A DNA stretch of 64,000 nt from Piper betle. Its lineage: Eukaryota; Streptophyta; Magnoliopsida; Piperales; Piperaceae. A model generated the notes under the pieces. It made no database searches and had not been told where the DNA came from. It saw only the letters and a list, made by a program, of their open reading frames with translations. Location: assembly GCA_033002965.1 (NCBI GenBank), contig JAURVB010002008.1, positions 30,914 through 94,913 on the forward strand, given 5' to 3'. Shown here one piece after another: positions 1-9,984 of this stretch. Position numbers and translations under genes: made by a program. Position 1 is the stretch's first letter. Each line of letters begins with the position of its first letter.

Positions 1-658
1 TTTTATTGTATGAGTGGCGCTTCATTCATGTGAGCAAATGATTCATGATTACTGCAACCATCTTGTGTTGACTGATAGTTTCACTTGTCGATGCCATTTT
101 TTCTTTTTAATTGGTAACCATGCCATGATAAAAGAATGCTTTTTTGAATTATAAACAAAGAAATATTTCCTCATGGAGATAATAGTTTCTTCTATGGTTT
201 TACGTGTGGCATGGGTTGTTCATCTTTGTTATCCATCTCATTTTGTGTCTTATTGGGCAGTGTTACCATTTTCATTTAATTCAATTTTGTGGGCAGCAAC
301 GATTTCTGTAGGTAGCAAGTTTCTATAAATCCCTTAGTTAAGTATTTTGATGCAAAGGAGATCAAAGGCTTGCAGTGTCATGTGGGTGATTATTTTTGGG
401 TCACAGCAGCAACTGTTGACTCATCCTTTCAGCAGTTGATATACGCTTGAAATGTGATAAAATAATGATAATAATCTTAGGTCTATCGAAGGTTATTTAT
501 TATTCACTGTCGCTTCTTTATCTTGAATTATCATTTTGGGCATTTCTTTTATATTATTGAAAACCTGGTGTTCAAGATTTCTCCTCTGGATACTCTTTTG
601 TCTCCTTTCTGCTTTCTCTTTTTTTTAATTACATCATCATCGTCTTTTCTCCTTCTTG

Positions 659-696
<38 letters not shown>

Positions 697-2469
697 CAAC
701 TATTATAATGTATTAGCATTTAGGGGGCTTTATTAGTTTTTGAAGTCTGCCTTTCCATTGCGTTTTGATTACACTTCTAAGTTCTATCAATTTAGTTTTT
801 GTTTAGATGAGCAATATATTTTTCTCTCCCATAAAAAAAGACTGCTCATTACTGTGTGGTGCATCAGGACGGAGGTGAGCATGAAGATGTTTCTGATCGT
901 GAACATGATTAGAAACGAAAAAGAAAAATGTAGTTTAGGCTGAATAACTTTATGGTGGATTAGGGCTGTTGTCTTTTCATTTCCTTGATATAAAGCACCT
1001 TAGTATTGGACTTTTTTTGTTCTTTTGTTTTTTCTGAAAAGAATTGCATTAGCTGTTTGGTAGAAGGCTCTATTGTAATCGATTTATTGATTTAGCTGAA
1101 TATTATTGAGTTATTTTATAAGTAACTATAAATCTCTTTTCTACATCAATATTAATCTTGAAATTTTTAGTTGTCAAAGTGCTACTCTGATGAATTTACT
1201 TAATTTAGGTTATATATTTGCTTATTTCCTAATTTGTAATAATACAGGATTACCATAGTTTGGATGGTTGGAGCATTTTATATTTTGTGAGTTACAACGT
1301 ATTTTAGATATTTATAATTTTTAACCAATTTAATTTTCCATGTTTTTTCCGTCAGTTGAAAATTTAACCATATATTAACCATTTAATTGACGGCAAAAGG
1401 TGAAAACTTGGTTATGGGAGTACATTATGAACTATATTACTGACTTAGTTATGATAACAAAAAATGAAATTGGTAAGTGGTTATGGTGATTTCAACCAAA
1501 CCATAACCAAACCATTTATAGCGCTACTCTTTTGGTATGCCTTCCATTGGGACCTGAGTCTGCACCTTTCATTTGAACCTTGGTCTGCTAGACTCAATAT
1601 TTGACACCATCCTCTTACGGTTTTTTCCACTTAGCAAAGTTGTATTTTAAATCTGCGTTTTAGCTAGGTTGTATTTTAAATCTGAGTTTTTTATAATTTG
1701 CTTGATGGTATCCTTGCAATGGGACTATGCAGATATTTTCCACTTTGAGAAAATAGGGAAGATTTTCTGAAACTACCATATAAGAGGAAATTATGAAGCG
1801 ACTCCTTCGCAACATTGATAAAGCGCACATTTGTTGAAACATGCATTTTGATTTAGTAAAGCTCTATTGTTTTCTTATATGGTTTGCTAGAGCAAGATCA
1901 CAAGTAATAGAAGGGGACAAATTTGATCCTTGTCCACAGGGTGGAAGTAGGTGAAGATTCAAGTATTTAGCTTAATACCTTGTGGCCAATTATTATACCT
2001 TTAGCAAAATGAGGAATCAAATGAAGCATTTTTCTCCCCAATCAATCAGGTGGTGACATTGTAGAAGAATTTGAACATTACTTGACATTCAGGTGTAAAT
2101 TTTTCTCATCCTTTCTTTTAGAGGATAGCTGGATTCTCATATCCAACTTAAGGATTGAAGATGAATGTTTATATTTCACACTAAACAGTCACCTCAGAAT
2201 GCATCTCATAATTTGGAGTGCCACTTTTTTGTATGATTTTTTTGTTATTATTGATTAATTGTTGAAACAAATTTTGGGTAATAGCATAGCTTAGATAAGG
2301 CATTTGCGATAATGATGATGATGGTGATGATTGTGTTGTTCACTTAGTGAATTTGATGACAAAGGTGAAGGAAAGATGTTCAAATGAAGTTAGTTTTGCA
2401 TGGGTTATGTGTTGTCGATGTAATTGCAGTTGAAGTGTAGTTGATGTTGATTTCTACTTTTGTTTCCAG
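1..2469 (+). other. AT-rich DNA upstream of the first visible UEV1 exon, probably a long intron 1
   Basis: The sequence is AT- and T-rich and holds no convincing exon. The first visible UEV1 exon begins with an incomplete codon after a TTTCCAG acceptor at 2469, so the start codon and the roughly ten N-terminal residues lie upstream, either in this stretch unrecognised or before the window. A (TA)n run sits at 660-695. Around 1310-1520 there is TTAACCA/TGGTTA-type inverted sequence that resembles a small degraded MITE, but I could not fix its ends. Confidence 0.45.
660..695. repeat. (TA)n microsatellite
   Basis: An uninterrupted run of about 18 TA dinucleotides in a T-rich context. It explains the short reading frame that runs through it and ends in an IYIYIY stretch. 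Confidence 0.95.
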
Positions 2470-3072
2470 TTCCTAGAAACTTCAGATTGCTTGAAGAGTT
2501 AGAGCGTGGAGAAAAAGGCATTGGGGATGGAACCGTTAGTTACGGAATGGATGATGGGGATGACATATACATGCGCTCTTGGACAGGCACAATTATTGGT
2601 CCCCACAATGTATGATTTTGTACAATAGTGCAACTGCATAGAAATGCTCACTTTTTTAACTGAAATTTCTTTTTATCGGTTGGTATGCAGTCTGTTCATG
2701 AAGGACGGATTTATCAGCTGAAGCTTTTCTGTGATAAGGATTATCCAGATAAGCCACCCAGTGTTAGGTTTCATTCTCGGATAAATATGACATGTGTTAA
2801 TCCCGAAACAGGAGTGGTAATGCTGAGCCATGAAAATTAGAAATGTCTTTTTTTTCTATTTTGAATAAATTTTTTTGGCAATTATGAAAAATTAGTTGCT
2901 GTGATTACAGTTTTCATTAATGCATATGTAGGTAGAACCGAAGAAATTTGGGATGCTGGCAAATTGGCAGCGAGAGTACACCATGGAGGACATCTTGACT
3001 CAGCTGAAGAAAGAAATGGCTGCTCCACATAACCGAAAATTGGTTCAACCTCCCGAGGGAACATTCTTCTAG
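2470..3072 (+). CDS. UEV1: Ubiquitin-conjugating enzyme variant UEV1 (MMS2-like), 5'-partial
   Basis: UEV proteins are catalytically inactive E2 relatives that pair with Ubc13 to build K63-linked ubiquitin chains, used in DNA-damage tolerance and signalling in nucleus and cytosol. Three exons are visible: 2470-2609, 2691-2816 and 2932-3072, each with GT-AG borders and compatible phases, giving 134 complete codons plus the stop. The start [17 protein letters not shown] matches the conserved UEV N-terminus, and [14 protein letters not shown] followed by [13 protein letters not shown] is the family's C-terminus. No cysteine is seen where an active E2 has its catalytic one, as expected for UEV. 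The short ending without a CaaX box fits the UEV1C/UEV1D type. The first exon, about 11 codons, is missing, and the first visible codon is split (TT of a valine). Confidence 0.95.
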
Positions 3073-4683
3073 GCTCCAATGTCATCACATGCCTGCTCTT
3101 AACAGAGTGCCAGTCCTCGTTAATCGTCAAGAAGGATGCCCAATCGTGATAAGCTTGTTTGGTGAAGTAGGGTGGTAAAAAATATCAAATTGTAAGTCTC
3201 CAAAACGGCAAATGAACAAAGTATTGTTACTGATATTTTTCATTTCAGCGTGTTATGAACTCGTTTGCTTGTTTCTTATTTTATGAGAACCATATGTGAT
3301 GTGCGACTTGCAGTAAATTAGTTGTTATATAAATCTTCCAGGGCTTCTGGCTCTCCAATTGAAATCTGATGGATCTACATCAAAGATGGTGTCAGTTTTT
3401 AGCAGAAATAGATTGAGTTAATTTTCCAAACAGCAAAAACTGGCCATGGCAACTCCATCTTGAGTATGGACGGGAAAAAAGTATTTCTATCTGTTCCCAA
3501 AATTTAACCAAGATAGAAAGTGAGCTTACTGTTAAATTATCATTGATTTTACCTTGCGATTCATCATGTGAAATCAACATATTAAAAAAAATACTTTTTG
3601 ATTGTACACTGGGGATGACGTTGAGGTTCTGATTTCCAGAAGAGAAACAGAAGTTTGCTTATGTTTGTGGGTATTAGATCTCTGACTACCATTTTCGAGA
3701 GCTGCTTGTTCTTGAGCTTCCCATCAAGTATTGCTTGTGTGTATTAGATCGGATTGCTGGAATCTGGGATTTTTTTCTAAGTCAACTTGCCTCATTTTGG
3801 GGGAAGCGAGTGAGGAATTTTCTGCTCTTCTGCTCTTCTGCTTTGTTGTGTCCGTTCGGCGCCGGCAATAACCATTGAACGGAATAGTCACCAACCAAGT
3901 CAACCTTAAAATTCAACTTGTGCTAATATAAGCAGAGCTGCTCTGTATCTTGATTTTTCTGGGTACATAGATTGGTAATGTCAAACATCTAAAAATGTTC
4001 TTGGTTATCACTTTGTTTTTTACTGCAATGTTCTATATTGGATGTTGACTCTTCTATCCCTTAACACCACGTCACATTCGAATATGAAGGGTATTTGTCA
4101 GAGCAGTAATTGGCATTTGGCAGGCTATCAGTTTATAAACAGCATCCAAAGGCAACAACAGGTGTAAACCGTCCAAGGTTACACATTCATGTCTCTTTCA
4201 AAAGCTTGATTCGATTCCGGCCGCTGATAAATTTGAGCCGAGAAATGATATGTAAAGCTAGCCACCCAGTTGGCTATAACTGTTCATTAACAAGTGGGGT
4301 ATCGTATTCTCATGTTTACACTTCACTTTCATCTTTTAAACAAGCCATTGATGGCACTCGGTTTTCATTTTCCTTTCTTCTTGCACCGTGTGAAGTTATG
4401 ATGAAGAAGACCAGGCCGCCCTGCGAGAATTAGGTAGGACAGACTTGTCTAAACTTGTGTTGATCTTCATTTATCATCTTTTGAATTGAATGGCTAATGG
4501 TGGAAAATTGAATACCATAGGAACCAAGTGGCAAGAGTTGCTAGGACCAAAGCAACCCTATATTAATTGTGTTCTGTCCAGCGAGATAACATCTCTTAAG
4601 TGCATATTTATTTGTAACACGGGTCTCTCCTTGTTCTACACAGTTCCTTCTCCATCTCTCACTATAAGCTCTCTCTTTCTGGG
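3073..4683. other. Intergenic: UEV1 3' UTR and upstream region of the zinc-ribbon gene
   Basis: The first few hundred bases after 3072 should contain the UEV1 3' UTR and poly(A) site. From about 4620 the sequence becomes C/T-rich (a CT-rich leader) and carries TATAAG at about 4664, just before the next gene. The open frames of 83 and 107 codons here show no recognisable motif, and I do not call them genes. Confidence 0.5.
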
Positions 4684-4998
4684 ATGGAAGCAAAGCAGCA
4701 AGATAAAGAGATTTGGAGTGGAAAAAGCAGGAAAGGTTTGAGTCAGATTGGAATAATGGCTTACCCTTCTTCTCCACAGGTAGAATCTAAACCGGATGAA
4801 GATGTAGCAAACGTTTCCTCAATGGCTAGCTCACCATCTGCTTCAAGCACTGTTACATCCGATGAAGAAGAAGTTGAGGTAGCAACCATGTTGTTAGGTG
4901 CTTGCAGACGATGCCACATGTATGTGATGGTCCAGAAGCAGAATCCGAGATGCCCCAAATGCAACTCCAACGCCCTGATGAACTTGTTCCAAGAGTAA
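4684..4998 (+). CDS. GIR1-like zinc-ribbon protein (short)
   Basis: An uninterrupted frame of 104 codons. The middle is rich in serine and acidic residues (SSPSASSTVTSDEEEVEVA, residues about 48-66). The C-terminus ACRRCHMYVMV...NPRCPKCNS has four cysteines as CX2C-X12-CX2C, the zinc-ribbon pattern of plant GL2-INTERACTING REPRESSOR proteins (GIR1/GIR2), transcriptional co-repressors in root-hair control. The N-terminal EAR motif (LxLxL) of GIR1 is absent, so a repressor role is not shown. The start is uncertain: the second methionine at 4756 would give 80 residues, and the strong pyrimidine-AG at 4780 could be an acceptor for an upstream exon I did not find. A duplicated repeat begins only about 40 bp after the stop, so the 3' UTR is probably repeat-derived. 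Confidence 0.7.
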   Translation: MEAKQQDKEIWSGKSRKGLSQIGIMAYPSSPQVESKPDEDVANVSSMASSPSASSTVTSDEEEVEVATMLLGACRRCHMYVMVQKQNPRCPKCNSNALMNLFQE

Positions 4999-5037
4999 CA
5001 GCCGAGGGTGACAAATCATGTAGGAGAGGAAAGTGTT

Positions 5038-6000
5038 TTTTTTTTTGGGGGGGACTTAAATGATCTTTGAGCTTTACTTGGTTGTTATAATTTGATAGAT
5101 AGGCACTCTGTTCTGCTCAAAATGTGTTCAACATTTTTTGGAAAATAGTAACCGAAAAATTTAGTTGATAATTGATATGGGTATATATATAAATTAATAA
5201 ATTTAAGTTATTTAATTAAGTACAAATTAATGAGTTTAAATCATTTCTTCAAAATAATTAATTAAATTAAAAATCTATTATTCATTCTCAAAATTAAACA
5301 TATACCGTCCATTATCATTTATAAATAGAAATATTTAATTTTCAAAGTTGAACACCTATAGTATATTTTTATTTATAAATAAGAATTTTACCCTAATAAA
5401 CATTCAAATCATGTAATAGAAGAAAATATTTATTTCTTTTTGGGGGACTTAAATGATCTTTGAACTTTAGTTGGTTGTTATATTTTGATAGTTAGTCATA
5501 CCGTTCAAAATGAGTTCAACATTTTTTTTGGAAAATGGTAACTTATTTTTTTTGGAAAATGGTAATTATAAAATTTAGTTGATAATTGATCTGTGTGTGT
5601 ATATATACATACATAAACTAATGAGCCTACGTCATTTAATCAAGTGTAAATTAATGGGCTTAAATTGTTTCTTTAAAGTGATTAATTAAGTTAAATATTT
5701 ATAATCCATTCACTTATAAATATGAATCTTCTATTCTTAAAATTGAACACTTATAGTTCATTCATACTTATAAACAATAAACTTACCTAATAGAAATTAT
5801 ATATGAGACTAAATTGAGGATTTCACAATTCACCCACATTAAAAAATTTTGTCGTCCAAATTTCTATACATGACCTATTACTAGCCTTAACCCACGAATT
5901 TTTTGACCCGTAACCAGTTGTTTAGCCCACATCTTTAGTCCAATTTATCATCTAATACATTAAAAGGTTGTTCTGATACCATATGACAATTTAACCCAAA
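5038..6000. repeat. Family D: about 400-bp tandem direct duplication (D1 5038-5436, D2 5437-6000)
   Basis: Two diverged direct copies follow each other. Both open with a T-run, a G-run and ACTTAAATGATCTTTGA, then share GTTCAACATTTTTTGGAAAA and TTTAGTTGATAATTGAT, and later TTAATTAA-type stretches with TATAAATA. D2 continues further and ends with ATTAAAAGGTTGTTCTGATA followed by CCATATG. A third, partial resemblance lies at about 6030-6130, and a more similar copy is at 9098-9500. On the minus strand the end reads TGGTATCAGAAC, which resembles the initiator-methionine-tRNA primer-binding site of LTR retrotransposons. Confidence 0.8.
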
Positions 6001-6410
6001 ATATTATATATTGGGCATAGAGTCATCTCTTTAAAAGTCGTAAACTAAAGTTGAAAATCTATAATCTATTCTCACCTATAAATATGATCTATCTTAGTAA
6101 GATTAGATACGAGATTAAATTGAGCAATCTCACCAATTTGCTACAAAACAATAGCACTCGAATCTGTTTAATTATGAACAACTTGAAATGAAAGTAGTAG
6201 CGTAATAATCATTTGTCATGTAAACATGAAATGATACTAAGATGAACATGCCCTTCCAATACAAGCATAGGTCCGAAGTAGAACAATTATTTTCATGCAC
6301 TACAGATACACACAAACTGACATTGATCAACTGCTGAGAAACCATCAGACCATCTTCAACAAGAATGGATATTCCAACCAAACCAGGCAGTACGCTGCAA
6401 TTATATCGAC

Positions 6411-7470
6411 TTAGGAGCTTCCCTTGATCTTCTTGACAATGCCGGCAAAATATTTTCCCTGGTGGAAAGCCTGCTCCAATTCAAGCTCGGAAGGAAACCT
6501 TGAGCTTGAACCATCACCCGCTAATGTGCCTGCCCCGTAGGGACTGCCGCCTTTCACCTTCTCCATCTCAAACATCCCTGCTCCAAATGTATAACCAATG
6601 GGCACAAACAGCATTCCATGGTGAACCAGCTGAGTAATTGCTGTCAATCTGTAAATTTATTTATACACAAGCTTCAGACCAATTATAGTAACCAAAAATG
6701 TAATACACGAATGAGAAGCTAGTCCTTTGAATAAGCAGTCATTGTAGACAAGAACATACGGAGTTTCCTCTTGGCCTCCTCCTTGTGAACTAGTGCTGTA
6801 GAAAAAGCCAGCAGGTTTTCCGGCGAGCTCCTGTGTCCTCCACAGGCCACCGGTTGCATCCATGAAAGCTTTGAATTGGGCTGTCATCATACCAAATTTA
6901 GTGGGAAATCCGAAGAGAAAACCATCGGCCTCAGGAAGCTCGTGGGGTGTTATGATTGGTGTGTCACTCTTGGGAGGGGCACGCATCTTAACAAGGGTCT
7001 CATCTGAAAGAGTCTCTGGGACCTAATCACAATCAACCAATCAAAAAATTCACAAAAGATTGAAATTCTTTAAGAAGCAGAGCCCCTAGAGAAGTTTACC
7101 CAGAAAACTACTGGTATATAGTGTTCAACTTTCATGGCAATTCACATACCTGCCACAGTTTAGCTTCAACCCCTTCCACTGATGACGCACCTTTCTCAAT
7201 CTCCTTCGCTAATTTCTCAACATGACCATACGTAGAGTAATACCTAGTTCAAGGATGAAAAATTCAAGCAACATAAATCCCAACTCTAGTACATTGGAAG
7301 TATTTGGAATTAGAAAGTTCATTGGAACATCTAATCAAATTTGAGTGATGCCAAATATATATGCAGATCAATAATTTTCAGATGCAACCAACCCATAAGA
7401 TGTTTGAGTCTCTCCAACGAGTGTAACCACCCTATTGCACTTACACAATGTAAATCTTGGCCGGCGCCAT
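6411..7470 (-). CDS. FQR1: NAD(P)H:quinone oxidoreductase, FQR1/WrbA flavodoxin-like
   Basis: A soluble FMN-dependent enzyme that reduces quinones by two electrons with NAD(P)H, avoiding semiquinone radicals; Arabidopsis FQR1 is a primary auxin-response gene. Four exons on the minus strand: 7470-7445 (only 26 nt, MAPAKIYI plus part of a valine), 7243-7150, 7022-6760 and 6648-6411. Borders are GT-AG and phases agree, giving 206 residues against about 204 in Arabidopsis. The FMN phosphate loop is [10 protein letters not shown] (residues 10-19). The flavodoxin segment [16 protein letters not shown] spans 78-93, [10 protein letters not shown] 116-125, and [11 protein letters not shown] starts near residue 137. 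[11 protein letters not shown] near the C-terminus is also typical. I see no break. Confidence 0.95.
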
Positions 7471-7967
7471 TGGATCAGGACTGGGTGATCAAATCAAATT
7501 GTGCAGAACAGGAATGAGCATGTAATCCCAAAAGGATGCTAGAATTTATATTATCATAATCTGAGAAGCTTCCAAATTCCAATAACAAAATAGTAATATT
7601 ATCATCGGATAGAGCCTGCCCAAGTCGTTACTGATTCTTGGCACGCCATTGATGATTGCATTCTGATAAAGACTTAAACAAATTATTCTGTGGCTTGGGG
7701 CCGCCTTATGATTGAAGCATAAACAATTATATTTTATCAATTTTCATCAATTTTTTCTTCCATGTAATACCAAATATACTATATTAAAGATAGACCCGAC
7801 CAATTATTTTATCACAAATAAATCAATTAATTATATCTTACAACATTGTTTTGTCAGCATAAGTTAGCTCTCTGATGGAATGAATGCATGCAACTTCTTG
7901 TAGTGTTTATTTGTACAATATACATTTTTATCTTCACCAAATAATTTATGTTATTTCTATTGAATAT
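7471..7967. other. Intergenic, upstream of FQR1
   Basis: AT-rich sequence that should contain the FQR1 promoter and 5' leader. I see no clear TATA box in a convincing position and no coding sequence. Confidence 0.4.
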
Positions 7968-8370
7968 CATTCCACGTATTGCATGCAGCCAGCAAATATA
8001 ATATTTCTTAATGAGCACCTGCTTATCAAAGAAGGTCTTTATTAAGAAAAAGGAAGAAAAACTAAAAACAAGGATAAGATGGCTACAAATAATTAAAATA
8101 TGTAAAAGTTATTGTTAGTGGCTAATCAAAACTACATCTTCGGTACAAATTTACGGGCTTAAATTGTAATACTTCAAATCCGGTTTACTCTCAAACCAAA
8201 CTAGTCATTATGTTAGATCGAACCATTTATTATTTTGATTAAATTGGTTTACCCAAACTTAAACATAAAGGACCTAGACGCTCTTAGCATCTCAAGATGG
8301 AAAAATGATATTACAATGTACAACCAAATGTATTCCTGAAATGCATACCCTAGCAGTATACTATATGACT
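7968..8370. repeat. Family E, first copy (direct repeat of 9507-9912)
   Basis: The copy begins ATTCCACGTATTGCATGCAG and matches 9507-9912 almost throughout, including AACAAGGATAAGATGGCTAC and TTATTGTTAGTGGCTAATCA. The copies differ by point changes and small indels; the second has an extra TAGATG near 9637. The pair brackets the foldback element and the third copy of family D. Confidence 0.85.
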
Positions 8371-8388
8371 TATATATATATATAAATA

Positions 8389-9097
8389 CTATGGTGCGCT
8401 GTAAGTTTTGCAGCACACAATACGCTGCTGAATGAGAGCCGTTGGATCAAAATCCAACGGCTCTTGTTCATCCTCCCTTTTTCAGATCTGCAGGCCCGAT
8501 TGCCCGCCTGAACCGGACTCCCGCCCGCGATTGTGCCATTGCCTGCCGCCGTGGCCTCGCCCCCTGCTGGCGGCCCCGCCCTCCACCCCCTCCCCCCGCC
8601 GCCGTAGTCCCCGCCCCAGCCAGCACCTTGTAGCCACCGCCAACCCCGCCGCCCCCTCTCCGCCACCGCCCAATCCGCGCCACTCTGCCCCCCTGCCCGC
8701 CCCCGGCTGGCACCCCCGCCACCCCCCTCTGCCACCGCTCGGGGTGGTGGCGGAGGGCGCCAGCCGGGGGCGGGTGGAGGGCGGAGGGGTGTGGATTGGG
8801 CGGTGGTGGAGAGGGGGGCGGGGTTGGCGGTGGCTGCAAGGTGCCAACTGGGGCGGGGACCACGGCGGTGGGCGGGCGGGGGAGGGGGTGGAGGGCGGGG
8901 CCGCTAGCAGGGGGCGAGGCCGCGGTGGCAGGCGGTGGCGCGGTTGCGGGTGGGAGGTCCGGTTCGGGCGGGTCGGGCGGGTAATCGGGTCTCCAAATCT
9001 GAAAAAAGGGATGATGAATGAGAGCCGTTGGATTTTGATCCAACGGCTCTCGTTCAACTGCGTATGGTGCGCTGTAAAAACTTGTAGCGCACCATAG
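8389..9097. mobile_element. GC-rich foldback element with long inverted arms
   Basis: The two halves are imperfect reverse complements over nearly the full 0.7 kb. The ends read CTATGGTGCGCTG and AGCGCACCATAG. Just inside each end is a small hairpin, AGAGCCGTTGGA facing TCCAACGGCTCT (8435-8464 and 9021-9050). Next come CCCTTTTTCAGAT at left and its counterpart near 9000, then long C-rich (left) and G-rich (right) arms meeting near 8745. The element is far more GC-rich than its surroundings and is flanked on both sides by (TA)n, which looks like the insertion target. Long open frames inside, rich in Gly, Pro and Arg, appear on both strands because few stops occur in such sequence; none looks like a transposase. 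Confidence 0.8.
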
Positions 9098-9500
9098 CAC
9101 TCCTCTATATATATATATATACATACATAAACTAATGAGCCTACGTCATTTAATCAAGTGTAAATTAATGGGCTTGAATTATTTCTTTAAAGTAATTAAT
9201 TAAGTTAAATATTTATAATCCATTCACTTATAAATATGAATCTTCTATTCTTAAAATTGAACACCTATGGTTCATTCATATTTATAAATAATAAACTTAC
9301 CCGATAGAAATTAGATATGAGACTAAATTGAGGATTTCATAATCCACTCACATTGAAAAATTTTGTCCTCTAAATTTTTATACATGACCCATTCCTAGCC
9401 TCAACCCACATCCTTTTTGACTCGTGACCAGTTGTTTAGCCCACGTCCTTAGTCTAATTTATCATCTAATACATTAAAAGGTTGTTCTGATACCATATGC
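9098..9500. repeat. Family D, third copy
   Basis: From the (TA)n to CCATATG this copy matches 5598-5985 closely, sharing CATAAACTAATGAGCCTACG, AGTGTAAATTAATGGGCTT and TTCTGATACCATATG. It starts exactly where the foldback element ends, so the foldback sits in the TA-rich part of this repeat. Confidence 0.85.
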
Positions 9501-9506
9501 AACAAT

Positions 9507-9912
9507 TCCACGTATTGCATGCAGCCGGCAAATATAATATTTCTTAATGAGCACCTGCTTATCAAATAAGATCTCTATTAAGTAAAAGGAAGAAAAAACT
9601 AAAAACAAGGATAAGATGGCTACAAATAATTAAAATTAGATGATGTAAAAGTTATTGTTAGTGGCTAATCATAACTACATCTTCGGTACAAATTTATGGG
9701 CCTAAATTGTAATACTTCAAATCTGGTTTACTCTCAAACCGAAGTAGTTATTTCGTTTGATCGAACCATTTATTATTTAGATTAAATTGGTTTATTCAAA
9801 CTTAAACATAAATGACCTAGATGCTCTCGGCATCTCAAGATGGAAAAATGCCATTACAATGTACAACCAAATGTATGCCTGAAATGCATAGTATAGCATG
9901 ATACTATGTGAA
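9507..9912. repeat. Family E, second copy
   Basis: A direct repeat of 7968-8370 in the same orientation, ending near ATGATACTATGTGAATG. Nothing in it looks coding. Confidence 0.85.
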
Positions 9913-9984
9913 TGTTATAACAAATGATCACATTCAAAATGCCACTTAAATTATAATAAATTATAAAAAAATTTTAAATTAAAG

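Noticed and set aside
4736..4780. Possible intron inside the GIR1-like frame (AG|GTTTGA ... CCACAG)
   Set aside because: It would be only 45 nt, shorter than usual plant introns, and the frame is open across it.
8370..9124. Several 120-220-codon frames on both strands in the foldback element
   Set aside because: Gly/Pro/Arg-rich, open on both strands at once, caused by high GC and lack of stops; no domain.
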